DNA of 64,000 nt from Streptomyces sp. CBMA291 (GTDB lineage: Bacteria > Actinomycetota > Actinomycetes > Streptomycetales > Streptomycetaceae), in NCBI RefSeq assembly GCF_014596525.1, contig NZ_MSJP01000083.1, positions 124,001 through 188,000 on the forward strand, given 5' to 3'. The notes under the pieces were generated by a model that was not told the DNA's origin, made no database searches, and saw only the letters and a list, made by a program, of their open reading frames with translations. The position numbers and the translations under genes are program-made. Within the stretch, counting starts at the first letter, position 1; each line of letters starts with the position of its first letter. This document shows positions 36,466 to 45,026 of this stretch, in pieces.

Positions 36466-36680
36466 GCATGGCGGGAGAGCCTGGTGGGTTGAGTGTGACG
36501 GGAGAGCCTGGCCGGCTGGGCATGACAGGAGAGCCTGGTGGGCTGAGCGTGACGGGAGAGCTGGCCGGCCGGGCGTGACAGGAGAGCCTGGCCGGCTGGG
36601 CATCGCGCGAGATCCTGTTGGACTGGGCATCACGCGAGAGCCTGTTGGGCCGGGCATCGCGCAAAAGCCTGGCGGGCTGA
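36439..36680 (+). repeat. 27-bp tandem repeat, nine copies, seeded by the last nine codons of the ABC gene
   Basis: Units run 36439-36465, 36466-36492, 36493-36519, 36520-36546, 36547-36572 (26 bases), 36573-36599, 36600-36626, 36627-36653 and 36654-36680. The consensus starts GCRTGACGGGAGAGCCTGG. Unit 1 is the codons for AWRESLVG plus stop; units 2 and 4 and the last again carry TGA at the same place. Divergence grows with distance from the gene. Confidence 0.92.
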
Positions 36681-36711
36681 GCGTGTCGGGCCGCGCGGCG
36701 GGCGCTGTGGC

Positions 36712-36750
36712 GAGGGGGTGGCGGGGAGGGATACTCCCCACCACCCCCTC
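36712..36750. terminator. Long hairpin after the repeat array
   Basis: 10-bp GC stem (GAGGGGGTGG / CCACCCCCTC) extended inside by a further partial pairing (GGGGAGG...ACTCCCC). Probable terminator of the ABC exporter operon, reading past the 27-bp array. Confidence 0.65.
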
Positions 36751-37219
36751 CCCGGCACCCGCCCCCCTTCCGGTTCGGACCGGCGCGGGCGGAATCCGGG
36801 CATCTCCCGCACACTCCCGGGGAGAAACGTTTCAGCCAGGCGACGATGCGAACCCGTCACCCCGTCCCCACCCGAAACAGAGATCACCGAGGGCCGGAAT
36901 GCCCCTCGGTCTCGCACTGTGGACAGGCTTCACGTCCTGGATCGGGCGAACGCCCGGCACCACCGCGCCCATGATCGATGAAACGTCCGGTTAACGAACG
37001 CAGCCGTACGGGCAGCGGACGATTTCTGGCCAACTTGTCGTCGCGGTCATGACAGGTCCCCGTCATCCCTGACACTCTCTCACCCTGCTCATCGCACCAC
37101 CGTTCGCAGCTTCACCCGAACGGGTTCCGCGTCACAGGAACGTGCTCCACAGCTCTGCTTGCTCCGCCCGGACGGGCCGCCCCAGTCCGTCGGTACCCCC
37201 CTCGCAAGAAGGAGTCTGC
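36751..37219 (+). promoter_or_regulatory. Long upstream region of the M4 protease gene
   Basis: About 470 bases without a convincing gene. It includes AT-richer stretches (CATGATCGATGAAACGTCC near 36970, GATTTCTGGCCAACTTGTCG near 37021) and ends in the ribosome-binding site AAGAAGGAG at 37207-37215. A long untranslated or regulated promoter region for the secreted protease is likely; I could not fix a -10/-35 pair. Confidence 0.4.
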
Positions 37220-39247
37220 GTGAGATCCACGCCCAGCCGTCGCGCCACCGCGACGGGCGCCCTGATCGCCGCCGCCGCCATGCTCTCCATGGGCATCCAG
37301 ACGGGCGCCGCCACCGCGGCCGACGCCCCTCTCGGCATCGCCCCCAAGGCCCAGCAAGGCGGCCAGGCCAACCCCGGCAAGCTCCCCGCCGACCTCACCC
37401 CCGCCCAGCGCACCGCGCTGATCAAGGCGGCCGACGCCGACAAGGCGGCCACGGCCAAGAAGATCGGCCTCGGCGCCCAGGAGAAGCTGGTCGTCCGGGA
37501 CGTCGTCCAGGACCAGGACGGCACCACCCACACGCGCTACGAGCGCACCTACGCGGGACTCCCCGTGCTCGGCGGTGACCTCATCGTCGCCGAGTCCAAG
37601 GCGGGCGCCACCACCGGTGTCGTCAAGTCCTCCCGCGCGGAACTGAAGAACATCGCCACCACGGCCACCGTGGCCCCCGCCGCCGCCGAGAAGCAGGCCT
37701 TCGGCCTCGCCAAGGCGGACGGCTCCGCCAAGATCGCGGCCGACCACGCCCCCCGCAAGGTCGTCTGGGCCGCCCAGGGCACCCCCGTCCTCGCCTACGA
37801 GACCGTCGTCGGCGGCCTCCAGGAGGACGGCACCCCGAACGAGCTGCACGTGGTGACCGACGCCAAGACGGGCGCCAAGCTCTTCGAGTGGCAGGGCGTC
37901 GAGACCGGCGTCGGCAACACGCAGTACAGCGGCACCGTCACCCTCGGCACGGCGCCCTCGTACACGCTGACCGACACCGGCCGCGGCAACCACAAGACGT
38001 ACAACCTGAACAACGGTACGTCCGGCACCGGCACCCTCTTCAGCAACACCACGGACACCTGGGGCAACGGCCTCGCCTCCAACAAGGAGACGGCCGGCGC
38101 CGACGCGCACTACGGTGCCGCGCTCACCTGGGACTACTACAAGAACGTGCACGGCCGCACCGGCATCCGCGGTGACGGCGTCGGCGCGTACTCCCGGGTC
38201 CACTACAGCAACGCCTACGTCAACGCCTTCTGGCAGGACAGCTGCTTCTGCATGACGTACGGCGACGGCTCGGGCAACGCCAAGCCGCTCACGTCCATCG
38301 ACGTGGCCGCGCACGAGATGACCCACGGCGTCACCGCCGCCACGGCCAACCTCACCTACAGCGGAGAGTCCGGCGGTCTCAACGAGGCCACCTCCGACAT
38401 CTTCGCCGCCGCCGTCGAGTTCTACGCCAACAACGCCAGCGACAAGGGCGACTACCTCGTCGGCGAGAAGATCGACATCAACGGCAACGGCACCCCGCTG
38501 CGCTACATGGACAAGCCGAGCAAGGACGGCGCGTCCAAGGACGCGTGGTACTCCGGCATCGGTTCGGTCGACGTCCACTACTCCTCGGGCCCGGCCAACC
38601 ACTTCTACTACCTGCTCTCCGAGGGCAGCGGCGCCAAGACCGTCAACGGGGTCAACTACGACTCGCCGACCTCCGACGGCCTGCCCGTCACCGGCATCGG
38701 CCGTGACAAGGCCTCGCTGATCTGGTTCAAGGCGCTCACCACCAAGTTCGGCTCCTCGACCAACTACGCCGGGGCCCGCACGGGCACCGTCGCGGCGGCC
38801 ACCGAGCTGTACGGCGCGGGCAGCGCCGAGGTCACGGCCGTGGAGAACGCCTGGGCCGGCATCAACGTCGGCACCCGCCCCGGCGGCGGCACGCCGACCG
38901 GCAAGGTCTTCGAGAACAACGCCACCATCGCCATCCCGGACAACGGCGCCGCGGTGACCTCCTCGGTGACCGTCACCGGCATCACCGGCAACGCCCCGGC
39001 CAACCTCGCGGTCGGTGTGAACATCACCCACACCTGGATCGGCGACCTGATCGTCGACCTGATCGCGCCCGACGGCACGGTCTACAACCTGCACAACCGA
39101 GCGGGCGGCAGCGCGGACAACATCGTCCAGACCTTCACGGTCAACGCCTCCGCCAAGGTCGCCAACGGCGTCTGGCAGCTCCGCGCCCAGGACAAGGCCT
39201 CGGCCGACACCGGCTCCATCGCCGGATTCAAGCTGACCTTCCCGTAA
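37220..39247 (+). CDS. Secreted M4 (thermolysin-type) metalloprotease with C-terminal P domain
   Basis: 675 residues from the GTG at 37220, chosen for AAGGAG nine bases upstream. Signal peptide about 1-37 (ALIAAAAMLSMGIQTGAATAA), an FTP/PepSY propeptide (to about residue 215), the catalytic domain with zinc ligands VAAHEMTHGV and GLNEATSD (HExxH plus E about 20 residues on) and the catalytic His in DVHYSSGPANHFYYLL, then from about 560 a proprotein-convertase P domain (KVFENNATIAIPDNGAAV to GSIAGFKLTFP). It should be secreted, self-processed and digest extracellular protein. It stands alone, followed by a strong hairpin. Confidence 0.93.
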   Translation: MRSTPSRRATATGALIAAAAMLSMGIQTGAATAADAPLGIAPKAQQGGQANPGKLPADLTPAQRTALIKAADADKAATAKKIGLGAQEKLVVRDVVQDQDGTTHTRYERTYAGLPVLGGDLIVAESKAGATTGVVKSSRAELKNIATTATVAPAAAEKQAFGLAKADGSAKIAADHAPRKVVWAAQGTPVLAYETVVGGLQEDGTPNELHVVTDAKTGAKLFEWQGVETGVGNTQYSGTVTLGTAPSYTLTDTGRGNHKTYNLNNGTSGTGTLFSNTTDTWGNGLASNKETAGADAHYGAALTWDYYKNVHGRTGIRGDGVGAYSRVHYSNAYVNAFWQDSCFCMTYGDGSGNAKPLTSIDVAAHEMTHGVTAATANLTYSGESGGLNEATSDIFAAAVEFYANNASDKGDYLVGEKIDINGNGTPLRYMDKPSKDGASKDAWYSGIGSVDVHYSSGPANHFYYLLSEGSGAKTVNGVNYDSPTSDGLPVTGIGRDKASLIWFKALTTKFGSSTNYAGARTGTVAAATELYGAGSAEVTAVENAWAGINVGTRPGGGTPTGKVFENNATIAIPDNGAAVTSSVTVTGITGNAPANLAVGVNITHTWIGDLIVDLIAPDGTVYNLHNRAGGSADNIVQTFTVNASAKVANGVWQLRAQDKASADTGSIAGFKLTFP

Positions 39248-39289
39248 GGGTCGGAACCGGCCTCAGGCCACGCACCGAGATCGTCCGAC

Positions 39290-39323
39290 GGACGCCCCGG
39301 GGGAACCTTCCCCCGGGGCGTCC
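39290..39323 (+). terminator. Very strong hairpin terminator after the protease
   Basis: Perfect 16-bp stem (GGACGCCCCGGGGGAA / TTCCCCCGGGGCGTCC) with a 2-base loop, effectively a 34-base palindrome, between the protease stop and the response-regulator start. Confidence 0.85.
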
Positions 39324-39347
39324 GCCCGTCTGCGTAGGGTTGCCCGC

Positions 39348-40004
39348 ATGATCAAGGTGCTGCTTGCCGACGACGAGACGATGATCAGGGCCGGAGTGCG
39401 GGCCATCCTCGCCACCGACCCCGGGATCGAGGTGGTCGCCGAGGCCGGAGACGGCCACGAGGCCGTCGAACTGGCCCGGGAGCACCGGCCCGACGTCGCC
39501 CTCCTCGACATCCGGATGCCCCGGCTCGACGGACTCGACGCCGCCGAGGAAATGCGCCGGGTCGTGCCCGGCACCGCCGTCGTCATGCTCACCACCTTCT
39601 CCGAGGACGCCTACGTCGCCCGCGCCCTCGGCTGCGGCGTCAGCGGCTTCCTGCTCAAGTCCGGCGACCCGCGCGAACTGATCGCCGGGGTCCGCGCCGT
39701 CGCGGGCGGCGGCGCCGCCCTCTCCCCCAGCGTCGCCCGCCGGGTCATCGACACCCTCGGCGGCGAGCGGTTCACCCGCGCCGCCGAGGCCCGCGCCCGG
39801 CTCGCCCCGCTCACCGGCCGGGAACGCGAGGTCGTCGGACTGCTCGGCGCCGGGCTCTCCAACCAGGAGATCGCCGAACGCCTCCATGTCGTCGAAGGCA
39901 CCGTCAAGGCCCATGTGTCCGCCGTCCTCGGCAGGCTCGGCCTGCGCAACCGGGTGCAGCTCGCGGTCCTCGCCTACGAGGCGGGCCTGGTGCCCGGTGC
40001 CTGA
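39348..40004 (+). CDS. NarL/LuxR-type response regulator
   Basis: 218 residues. Receiver: LLADDETMIRAGVRAIL, phospho-acceptor Asp in VALLDIRMPRLDG near residue 52, VVMLTTFSED, and Lys in GFLLKSGDPRELI. The GerE HTH runs from LTGREREVVGLLGAGLSNQE to VKAHVSAVLGRLGL. The gene precedes its kinase, with GTG of the kinase (39997) inside its last codons, so the pair is coupled. Confidence 0.93.
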   Translation: MIKVLLADDETMIRAGVRAILATDPGIEVVAEAGDGHEAVELAREHRPDVALLDIRMPRLDGLDAAEEMRRVVPGTAVVMLTTFSEDAYVARALGCGVSGFLLKSGDPRELIAGVRAVAGGGAALSPSVARRVIDTLGGERFTRAAEARARLAPLTGREREVVGLLGAGLSNQEIAERLHVVEGTVKAHVSAVLGRLGLRNRVQLAVLAYEAGLVPGA

Positions 40005-41565
40005 GGACCGGCGCGAACGGCTCCGCGAGCACCTCTTCGACCTGCTCCTGTGGCTGCTGCTCTGCGTCCCCGTCCTGCTCAGGTCCGACCCGGACGACGG
40101 CGGCAGCTGGATCCTCGTCGGCGTCGGCACGGCCGTCCTCGCCCTCTGCGTCGCGGTAAGCCGCCGATGGCCGCTGCTCGCCCTCGCCGTCACCGTGGCC
40201 CTGAGCCTCCCCGCCTCCCTCGAACTGTTCACCCCCTCCTACAGCCTCGCCCTGATCGCCTTCGGCTATCTCGCCGGACGGCGGCAGGAACACACCCGGG
40301 CCGCCCTGTGGCTGTTCGGCGCGGTCGCGGGCCTCGGACTCCTCCTCACCCGGCTCACCCACACCTCCCTCGGCCAGTGGTTCACCCTGCTGCTCGCCCT
40401 GGCGCTCGCCGTCGTGGCGCCCTGGCTGATCGGCCGGTACGTACGCCAGTACGACCACCTGGTGCGCAGCGGCTGGGAGCTGGCCGACCGGATGGAACGG
40501 GAACAGGCCGCCGTCGCCGACCGCGAGCGGCTGCGGGAGCGGTCCCGGATCGCCGGGGACATGCACGACTCCCTCGGCCACGACCTCGCCCTGATCGCCA
40601 TCCGCGCGGGCGCGCTCGAAGTCTCCCCCGCGCTCGGGCCCGACGAGCAGCGGGCGGCGGGCGAGCTGCGCCGGGCGGCGGCCGACGCGACGGGCCGGCT
40701 GCGGGACATCATCGGCGTCCTGCGCGAGGAGGACCCCGAGGCCGCCGCCCCGACCACCCCGCCCGGCGAGACCGTCGAGGAGCTGACCGCCCGCGCCCGC
40801 GCCTCCGGACTCGACGTCACCCTCGACACCACCCCGGTGCCCACCCTGCCGGGCATGTCGGGCCTCGCCCTGCACCGGGTCGTACAGGAGGGGCTCACCA
40901 ACGCGGCCAAGCACGCGCCGGGCGCGCCCGTCTCGGTCTCCGTCACCCAGGACCCGGCGAACGTCCGGGTCCGGGTGGTCAGCGGCCCCGGGCCCGCGCC
41001 GGAACCGGGCGCGGACGAGGAGAAGACCCCCAGCGGGCGGGGCGGGTCCGGCGGCACCGGGCTCGTCGGGCTCGACGAGCGGGTCAGGCTCGCGGGCGGC
41101 CGGATCGCGACCCGGGCCACCGAGGACGGCGGTTTCGCCCTGGAGGCCGTACTGCCCCGGCGGGCGCCCGCGCCGCTGCCCGCCGCGCCCACCTCGGCCC
41201 GGGAGCTGGACCGGGCCCGGCGCGAGGTCCGCAAGGGTCTGGTGCGGGCCGTCTGGATTCCGCTGGCGCTGCTCGCCGCCCTCGGGGTCCTGATGGCGGG
41301 GGTGGCGCTGTGGACGCAGGCGCAGTCGTATCTGGAGCCGGAGGACTTCGCGCGGATGCGGATCGGGATGACCCCGGCGGAGATCGCGAAGGTCTCCGAC
41401 GACCTGCCCGAGCATCCGCTGGACGGGCCCCCGCAGGGGGCTCCGCCGGAGCCGCCCGGCATGCACGAGTGCCGGTACTACCGGTCCACGCTGCTCGCCG
41501 CGATCCCGGTGTACCGGCTGTGCTTCGTCGACGGGCATCTCGCCGACAAGGCCAAGGTGCCCTGA
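39997..41565 (+). CDS. Sensor histidine kinase with extra C-terminal membrane segment and extracytoplasmic tail
   Basis: 522 residues from the GTG at 39997. Membrane segments cover about 13-145, then HisKA_3 RSRIAGDMHDSLGHDLALIA (phosphoacceptor His), N-box EGLTNAAKHAPGAPVSV, and the G-box GGTGLVGLDERVRLAGGRIA near residue 355. After the ATPase domain, where family members end, it goes on for about 130 residues: a linker, a transmembrane helix near 418-438 (WIPLALLAALGVLMAGVAL) and about 80 outside residues with EDFARMRIGMTPAEIAKV, similar to SmpA/OmlA (BLIP-like) repeats, and two cysteines (HECRYY, RLCFVDG). The tail may be a second sensor. Its stop lies 25 bases from the convergent glgP stop. 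Confidence 0.88.
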   Translation: MPEDRRERLREHLFDLLLWLLLCVPVLLRSDPDDGGSWILVGVGTAVLALCVAVSRRWPLLALAVTVALSLPASLELFTPSYSLALIAFGYLAGRRQEHTRAALWLFGAVAGLGLLLTRLTHTSLGQWFTLLLALALAVVAPWLIGRYVRQYDHLVRSGWELADRMEREQAAVADRERLRERSRIAGDMHDSLGHDLALIAIRAGALEVSPALGPDEQRAAGELRRAAADATGRLRDIIGVLREEDPEAAAPTTPPGETVEELTARARASGLDVTLDTTPVPTLPGMSGLALHRVVQEGLTNAAKHAPGAPVSVSVTQDPANVRVRVVSGPGPAPEPGADEEKTPSGRGGSGGTGLVGLDERVRLAGGRIATRATEDGGFALEAVLPRRAPAPLPAAPTSARELDRARREVRKGLVRAVWIPLALLAALGVLMAGVALWTQAQSYLEPEDFARMRIGMTPAEIAKVSDDLPEHPLDGPPQGAPPEPPGMHECRYYRSTLLAAIPVYRLCFVDGHLADKAKVP

Positions 41566-41590
41566 TCCGGCCCGCTCCGAACGGCACGGC

Positions 41591-44140
41591 CTATCTCAGC
41601 AGCACCCCCGGCGCCTCGCCCGCCTTGGTCTCCGGCAGCGCCACCAGGCCCAGTTCCGCCGGGTGGGCGAGGAGCGGGTGGACCGGGCGGACCCGGACGG
41701 TGCAGCCGAAGGAGCCGGTGCGGTCGAGTTCCAGGGTGCCCGCGTACGGCTGCAAGCCCTCCAGGTCCGGGCCGCCCGCCGGTTTCAGCGGGACGGCGCG
41801 GGGGTCGGCGAGGGTGTCGGAGGCGTCGACCCGCCCGGTGACGGCCTGCACCTCGACGTCGGCCGGGTCGAGGGCGCCGAGGCGCACCCGGGCCCGGACG
41901 ACGGGGGTCGCGCCCAGCTCGGCGTCCGCCGGGTCGTCGGCGAGCCCGTCGCCGACCTCGACATGGCCGACGCCGACCCCGGGCCAGGCGGCCCTGACCC
42001 GCGCCTTCCAGTCGGCGAGGGCCCGCGCCCGGTCCGGGGTGAGCGCCCGGTGGGCGGCGGCGGCGGGCGCGTAGAGCCGTTCGACGTACTCGCGGACCAT
42101 CCGGTCGGCGAGCACCTTCGGGCCGAGGTCGGCGAGGGTGCGGCGGACCATGGCGGTCCAGCCCGCGGGGACGCCGTCGGGGCCCCGGTCGTAGAAGCGG
42201 GGTGCGACCCGCTGTTCGATCAGTTCGTAGAGGGCGGCGGCCTCCAGGTCGTCGCGGCGCTCCTCGTCGGCGGCTCCGTCGGCGGTGGGGATGGCCCAGC
42301 CGAAGTCCGGCTCGTACCACTCGTCCCACCAGCCGTCGAGTACGGAGAGGTTGAGGCAGCCGTTGAGCGCCGCCTTCATGCCGCTGGTGCCGCAGGCTTC
42401 GAGGGGGCGCAGGGGGTTGTTCAGCCAGACGTCGCAGCCCGGGTAGAGGCCGCGGGCCATCTCCATGCCGTAGTCGGGCAGGAAGACGATCCGGTGCCGC
42501 ACCCTCGGGTCGTCGGCGAACCGGACCAGCTCCCGCACGAGCCGTTTCCCGCCGTCGTCGGCGGGGTGCGCCTTGCCCGCGACGACCAGCTGCACGGGCC
42601 GCTCGGGGTGGAGCAGCAGGGCGCGCAGCCGGTCGGGGTCCCGGAGCATCAGGGTGAGCCGCTTGTACGAGGGGACGCGGCGGGCGAAGCCGATGGTGAG
42701 GACGTCGGGGTCGAGGGCGGTGTCGGTCCAGCCGAGTTCGGCGGCGGCGGCCCCGCGCTGCCGCCAGGAGGCCCGCAGCCTTCTTCGTACGTCGGCGACG
42801 AGCCGTTCGCGCAGGGTGCGGCGGAGTTCCCACAGCTCGGTGTCGCTCGCGTCCGGGGCGAGCCGGCCGACCTCGGGGGCGACCCAGGTGGGGGCGTGGA
42901 CTCCGTTGGTGACCGAGGTGATGGGCACCTCGTCGGTGTCGAAGCCGGGCCAGAGTCCGGCGAACATGGACCGGCTGACGGCCCCGTGGAGGGTGGAGAC
43001 GCCGTTGGCGCGCTGGGCGAGGCGCAGTCCCATGGCGGCCATGTTGAAGACGCCGGTCTCGCCGCCCAGCGGGGTCTCGTCGCCGAGGGCGAGGACCCTT
43101 GCGGTGTCGACGCCGGGCAGGGCGCCGTCCTCGCCGAGGTGCCGGGCGATCAGGGCGCGGTCGAAGCGGTCGATGCCGGCGGGGACGGGGGTGTGGGTGG
43201 TGAAGACGGTTCCGGCGCGGACGGTCTCCAGGGCGCTGTCGAAGTCGAGTCCCTCTCCCTGGAGTTCGCGGATGCGTTCGAGCCCGAGGAAGCCGGCGTG
43301 GCCCTCGTTGGTGTGGAAGACCCCGGGGGCGGGGGTGCCGGTGAGCCGGCTGTAGGTACGGAGGGCGCGGACTCCGCCGATGCCGAGCAGCATCTCCTGG
43401 AGCAGCCGGTGCTCGCTGCCGCCGCCGTACAGGCGGTCGGTGACGCCCCGTTCGCCGGGGGCGTTCTCCTCGACGTCGGAGTCGAGCATGAGGAGGGGGA
43501 CACGGCCGACCCGGGCGAGGTGCAGCCGCGCGTGGAGGCTGCGCCCGCCGGGCAGGGCGAGGGTGATCCGGGCGGGGGTGCCGTCGGGCTCGCGGAGCGG
43601 GGTGACGGGCAGCTCGTCGGGGTCGAGGACGGGGTAGTGCTCCTGCTGCCAGCCGTCGGCGCCGAGGGCCTGACGGAAGTAGCCGTGCCGGTAGAGCAGC
43701 CCGACACCGATCAGGGGGACGCCGAGGTCGCTGGCGGCCTTGAGGTGGTCGCCCGCGAGGATCCCGAGCCCGCCGGAGTACTGGGGCAGGGCGGCGGCCA
43801 CGCCGAACTCGGGCGAGAAGTACGCGATGCGGGCGGGTCCCTCGCCGGTCCTGCGCTGGTACCAGCGGGGAGCCTCCAGATAGTCGGCGAGGTCGTCGGC
43901 GGCGGTCCGCAGCCGGGCCAGGAAGCCGGGATCGACGGCGAGCGCGGCGAGCCGGGACGCTTCGAGGGCCCCGAGGACCTGGACGGGGTCGGCGCCCGGG
44001 AGGCCGTCGGGGGCGAGGGAGTCGAAGAGGGAACGGGTGGGCTCGTGCCAGGACCAGCGCAGATTGTGCGCCAGCTCGGCGAGGGGCCGCAGGGGGTCGG
44101 GGAGGACGGGACGCACGGTGAACCGACGGATTGCCTTCAC
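41591..44140 (-). CDS. glgP: Alpha-glucan (glycogen) phosphorylase, GT35
   Basis: 849 residues from the GTG at 44138-44140 (MKAIRRFTVRP), with GGTGGGAGG just upstream; longer readings run through a repeat-rich gap. Landmarks of the actinobacterial short phosphorylase type: AYFSPEFGVAAALPQYSGGLG, HTNEGHAGFLGLER, TTHTPVPAGIDRF, SVTNGVHAPTW, RRVPSYKRLTL and the PLP-binding region NNPLRPLEACGTSGMKAALNG with the Schiff-base Lys. It releases glucose-1-phosphate from glycogen and maltodextrin. It lies divergent to the glgE-treS-pep2-glgB operon over an 890-base gap. Confidence 0.92.
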   Translation of the reverse strand: MKAIRRFTVRPVLPDPLRPLAELAHNLRWSWHEPTRSLFDSLAPDGLPGADPVQVLGALEASRLAALAVDPGFLARLRTAADDLADYLEAPRWYQRRTGEGPARIAYFSPEFGVAAALPQYSGGLGILAGDHLKAASDLGVPLIGVGLLYRHGYFRQALGADGWQQEHYPVLDPDELPVTPLREPDGTPARITLALPGGRSLHARLHLARVGRVPLLMLDSDVEENAPGERGVTDRLYGGGSEHRLLQEMLLGIGGVRALRTYSRLTGTPAPGVFHTNEGHAGFLGLERIRELQGEGLDFDSALETVRAGTVFTTHTPVPAGIDRFDRALIARHLGEDGALPGVDTARVLALGDETPLGGETGVFNMAAMGLRLAQRANGVSTLHGAVSRSMFAGLWPGFDTDEVPITSVTNGVHAPTWVAPEVGRLAPDASDTELWELRRTLRERLVADVRRRLRASWRQRGAAAAELGWTDTALDPDVLTIGFARRVPSYKRLTLMLRDPDRLRALLLHPERPVQLVVAGKAHPADDGGKRLVRELVRFADDPRVRHRIVFLPDYGMEMARGLYPGCDVWLNNPLRPLEACGTSGMKAALNGCLNLSVLDGWWDEWYEPDFGWAIPTADGAADEERRDDLEAAALYELIEQRVAPRFYDRGPDGVPAGWTAMVRRTLADLGPKVLADRMVREYVERLYAPAAAAHRALTPDRARALADWKARVRAAWPGVGVGHVEVGDGLADDPADAELGATPVVRARVRLGALDPADVEVQAVTGRVDASDTLADPRAVPLKPAGGPDLEGLQPYAGTLELDRTGSFGCTVRVRPVHPLLAHPAELGLVALPETKAGEAPGVLLR

Positions 44141-45026
44141 CCTCCCACCTTCGCAGGCGATCACGGAGCGGGACGGGTGCACCACGCTGGGTGTTCGGGG
44201 GGGGAGGGTGGGTGAGCGGGTCGGAGGGGTCGCACCCCGGGACGCCCACCCCGGGACGCCCTCCCGGCCGCGAGCCCCGACACCCCCGCGGCCCGGCACC
44301 CCGGCCCGGCCCGCTCGGGTGCCTGACGGAGCGGGCCGGGCGGGGCGGGGGCGAGCGTCGACCCGCCCGCGTGGGGGGCAGGCGCCCGGCCGGGACCGCC
44401 CACGCCCCGGGCTGAGCGTCACCCCGTCCGCATACGGGCATGCGCCCAGCCGAGACCTCCCGCACCCCGGGCCGAGCACCAACCCATCCGCACAGAGGCG
44501 CAGGCGCGCGACCTGGACCGCCCACGCCCCGGGCCCAAACGTCACCCCGTCCGCATACGGGCATGCGCCCAGTCGGGACCGCCGCGCCCCGGCCTCGGCG
44601 TCACCCCCCGCGTGCGCGCGCTCCCCCGGGCAGCCGTCCGCGCACGCGCCCGCGTGCCCGGGTGCGTACCCCGTCCGTGCTCCCGTATGCGCGCCCCGCG
44701 TGCGCCCAGTCCTCACAACCGGTCGAGGGTTTCGCGCCCTGATAGTTAACAAACCTCCTGGATTGCCCACCCGAGAAGGGTGGGAAGGCTCCCCTCCCGA
44801 GGCTCCCGAGCCTCCCGACCGCCGCCGCCTACCGCCCCCTGCCGCCCCCGCACGCCTCCCGGCCGACCCCCGCAACCCGTCTCCCCCGCGCCCCCGTTCA
44901 TCCCTGTGAACCCGCCGTTCGAGTGAACGCGCCCGGTCGCGGCCATGCCCGCGACCCACCGGCCGTCGGCGCGGCTAGAAAGAGCGCACCACCACACTCA
45001 CCCCCCGTAGACCCTCAGGTGATGCC
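44141..45026. promoter_or_regulatory. 890-base divergent gap between glgP and the glgE operon
   Basis: No convincing gene. The central part holds a 60-bp tandem repeat (listed separately). Between 44730 and 44760 is an AT-richer patch (GATAGTTAACAAACCTCCTG) that could carry a promoter, followed by short hairpins (CCCACCCGAGAAGGGTGGG) near 44767-44785. The promoters of glgP (leftward) and glgE (rightward) must both lie here. Confidence 0.5.
44339..44620. repeat. 60-bp tandem repeat, four to five copies, in the glgP-glgE gap
   Basis: Units start near 44339, 44399, 44459, 44521 and 44581 with the pattern CCCRCGCCCCGGGCYGAGCG ... GTCCGCATACGGGCATGCGCCCAG. The 3rd and 5th starts are diverged. CGCATACGGGCATGCGCCCAG occurs exactly twice (about 44429 and 44551). 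Confidence 0.8.

Noticed and set aside
44339..44620. Possible CRISPR array
   Set aside because: Units are contiguous and similar along their whole 60 bases, with no constant-repeat/variable-spacer pattern and no cas genes. The same holds for 36439-36680.
44141..44959. 270-residue N-terminal extension of glgP reading through the 60-bp repeat
   Set aside because: The repeat reads as 20-residue GACPYADGV-like peptides, but phosphorylases of this type start at MKAIRRF and a ribosome-binding site precedes 44140.
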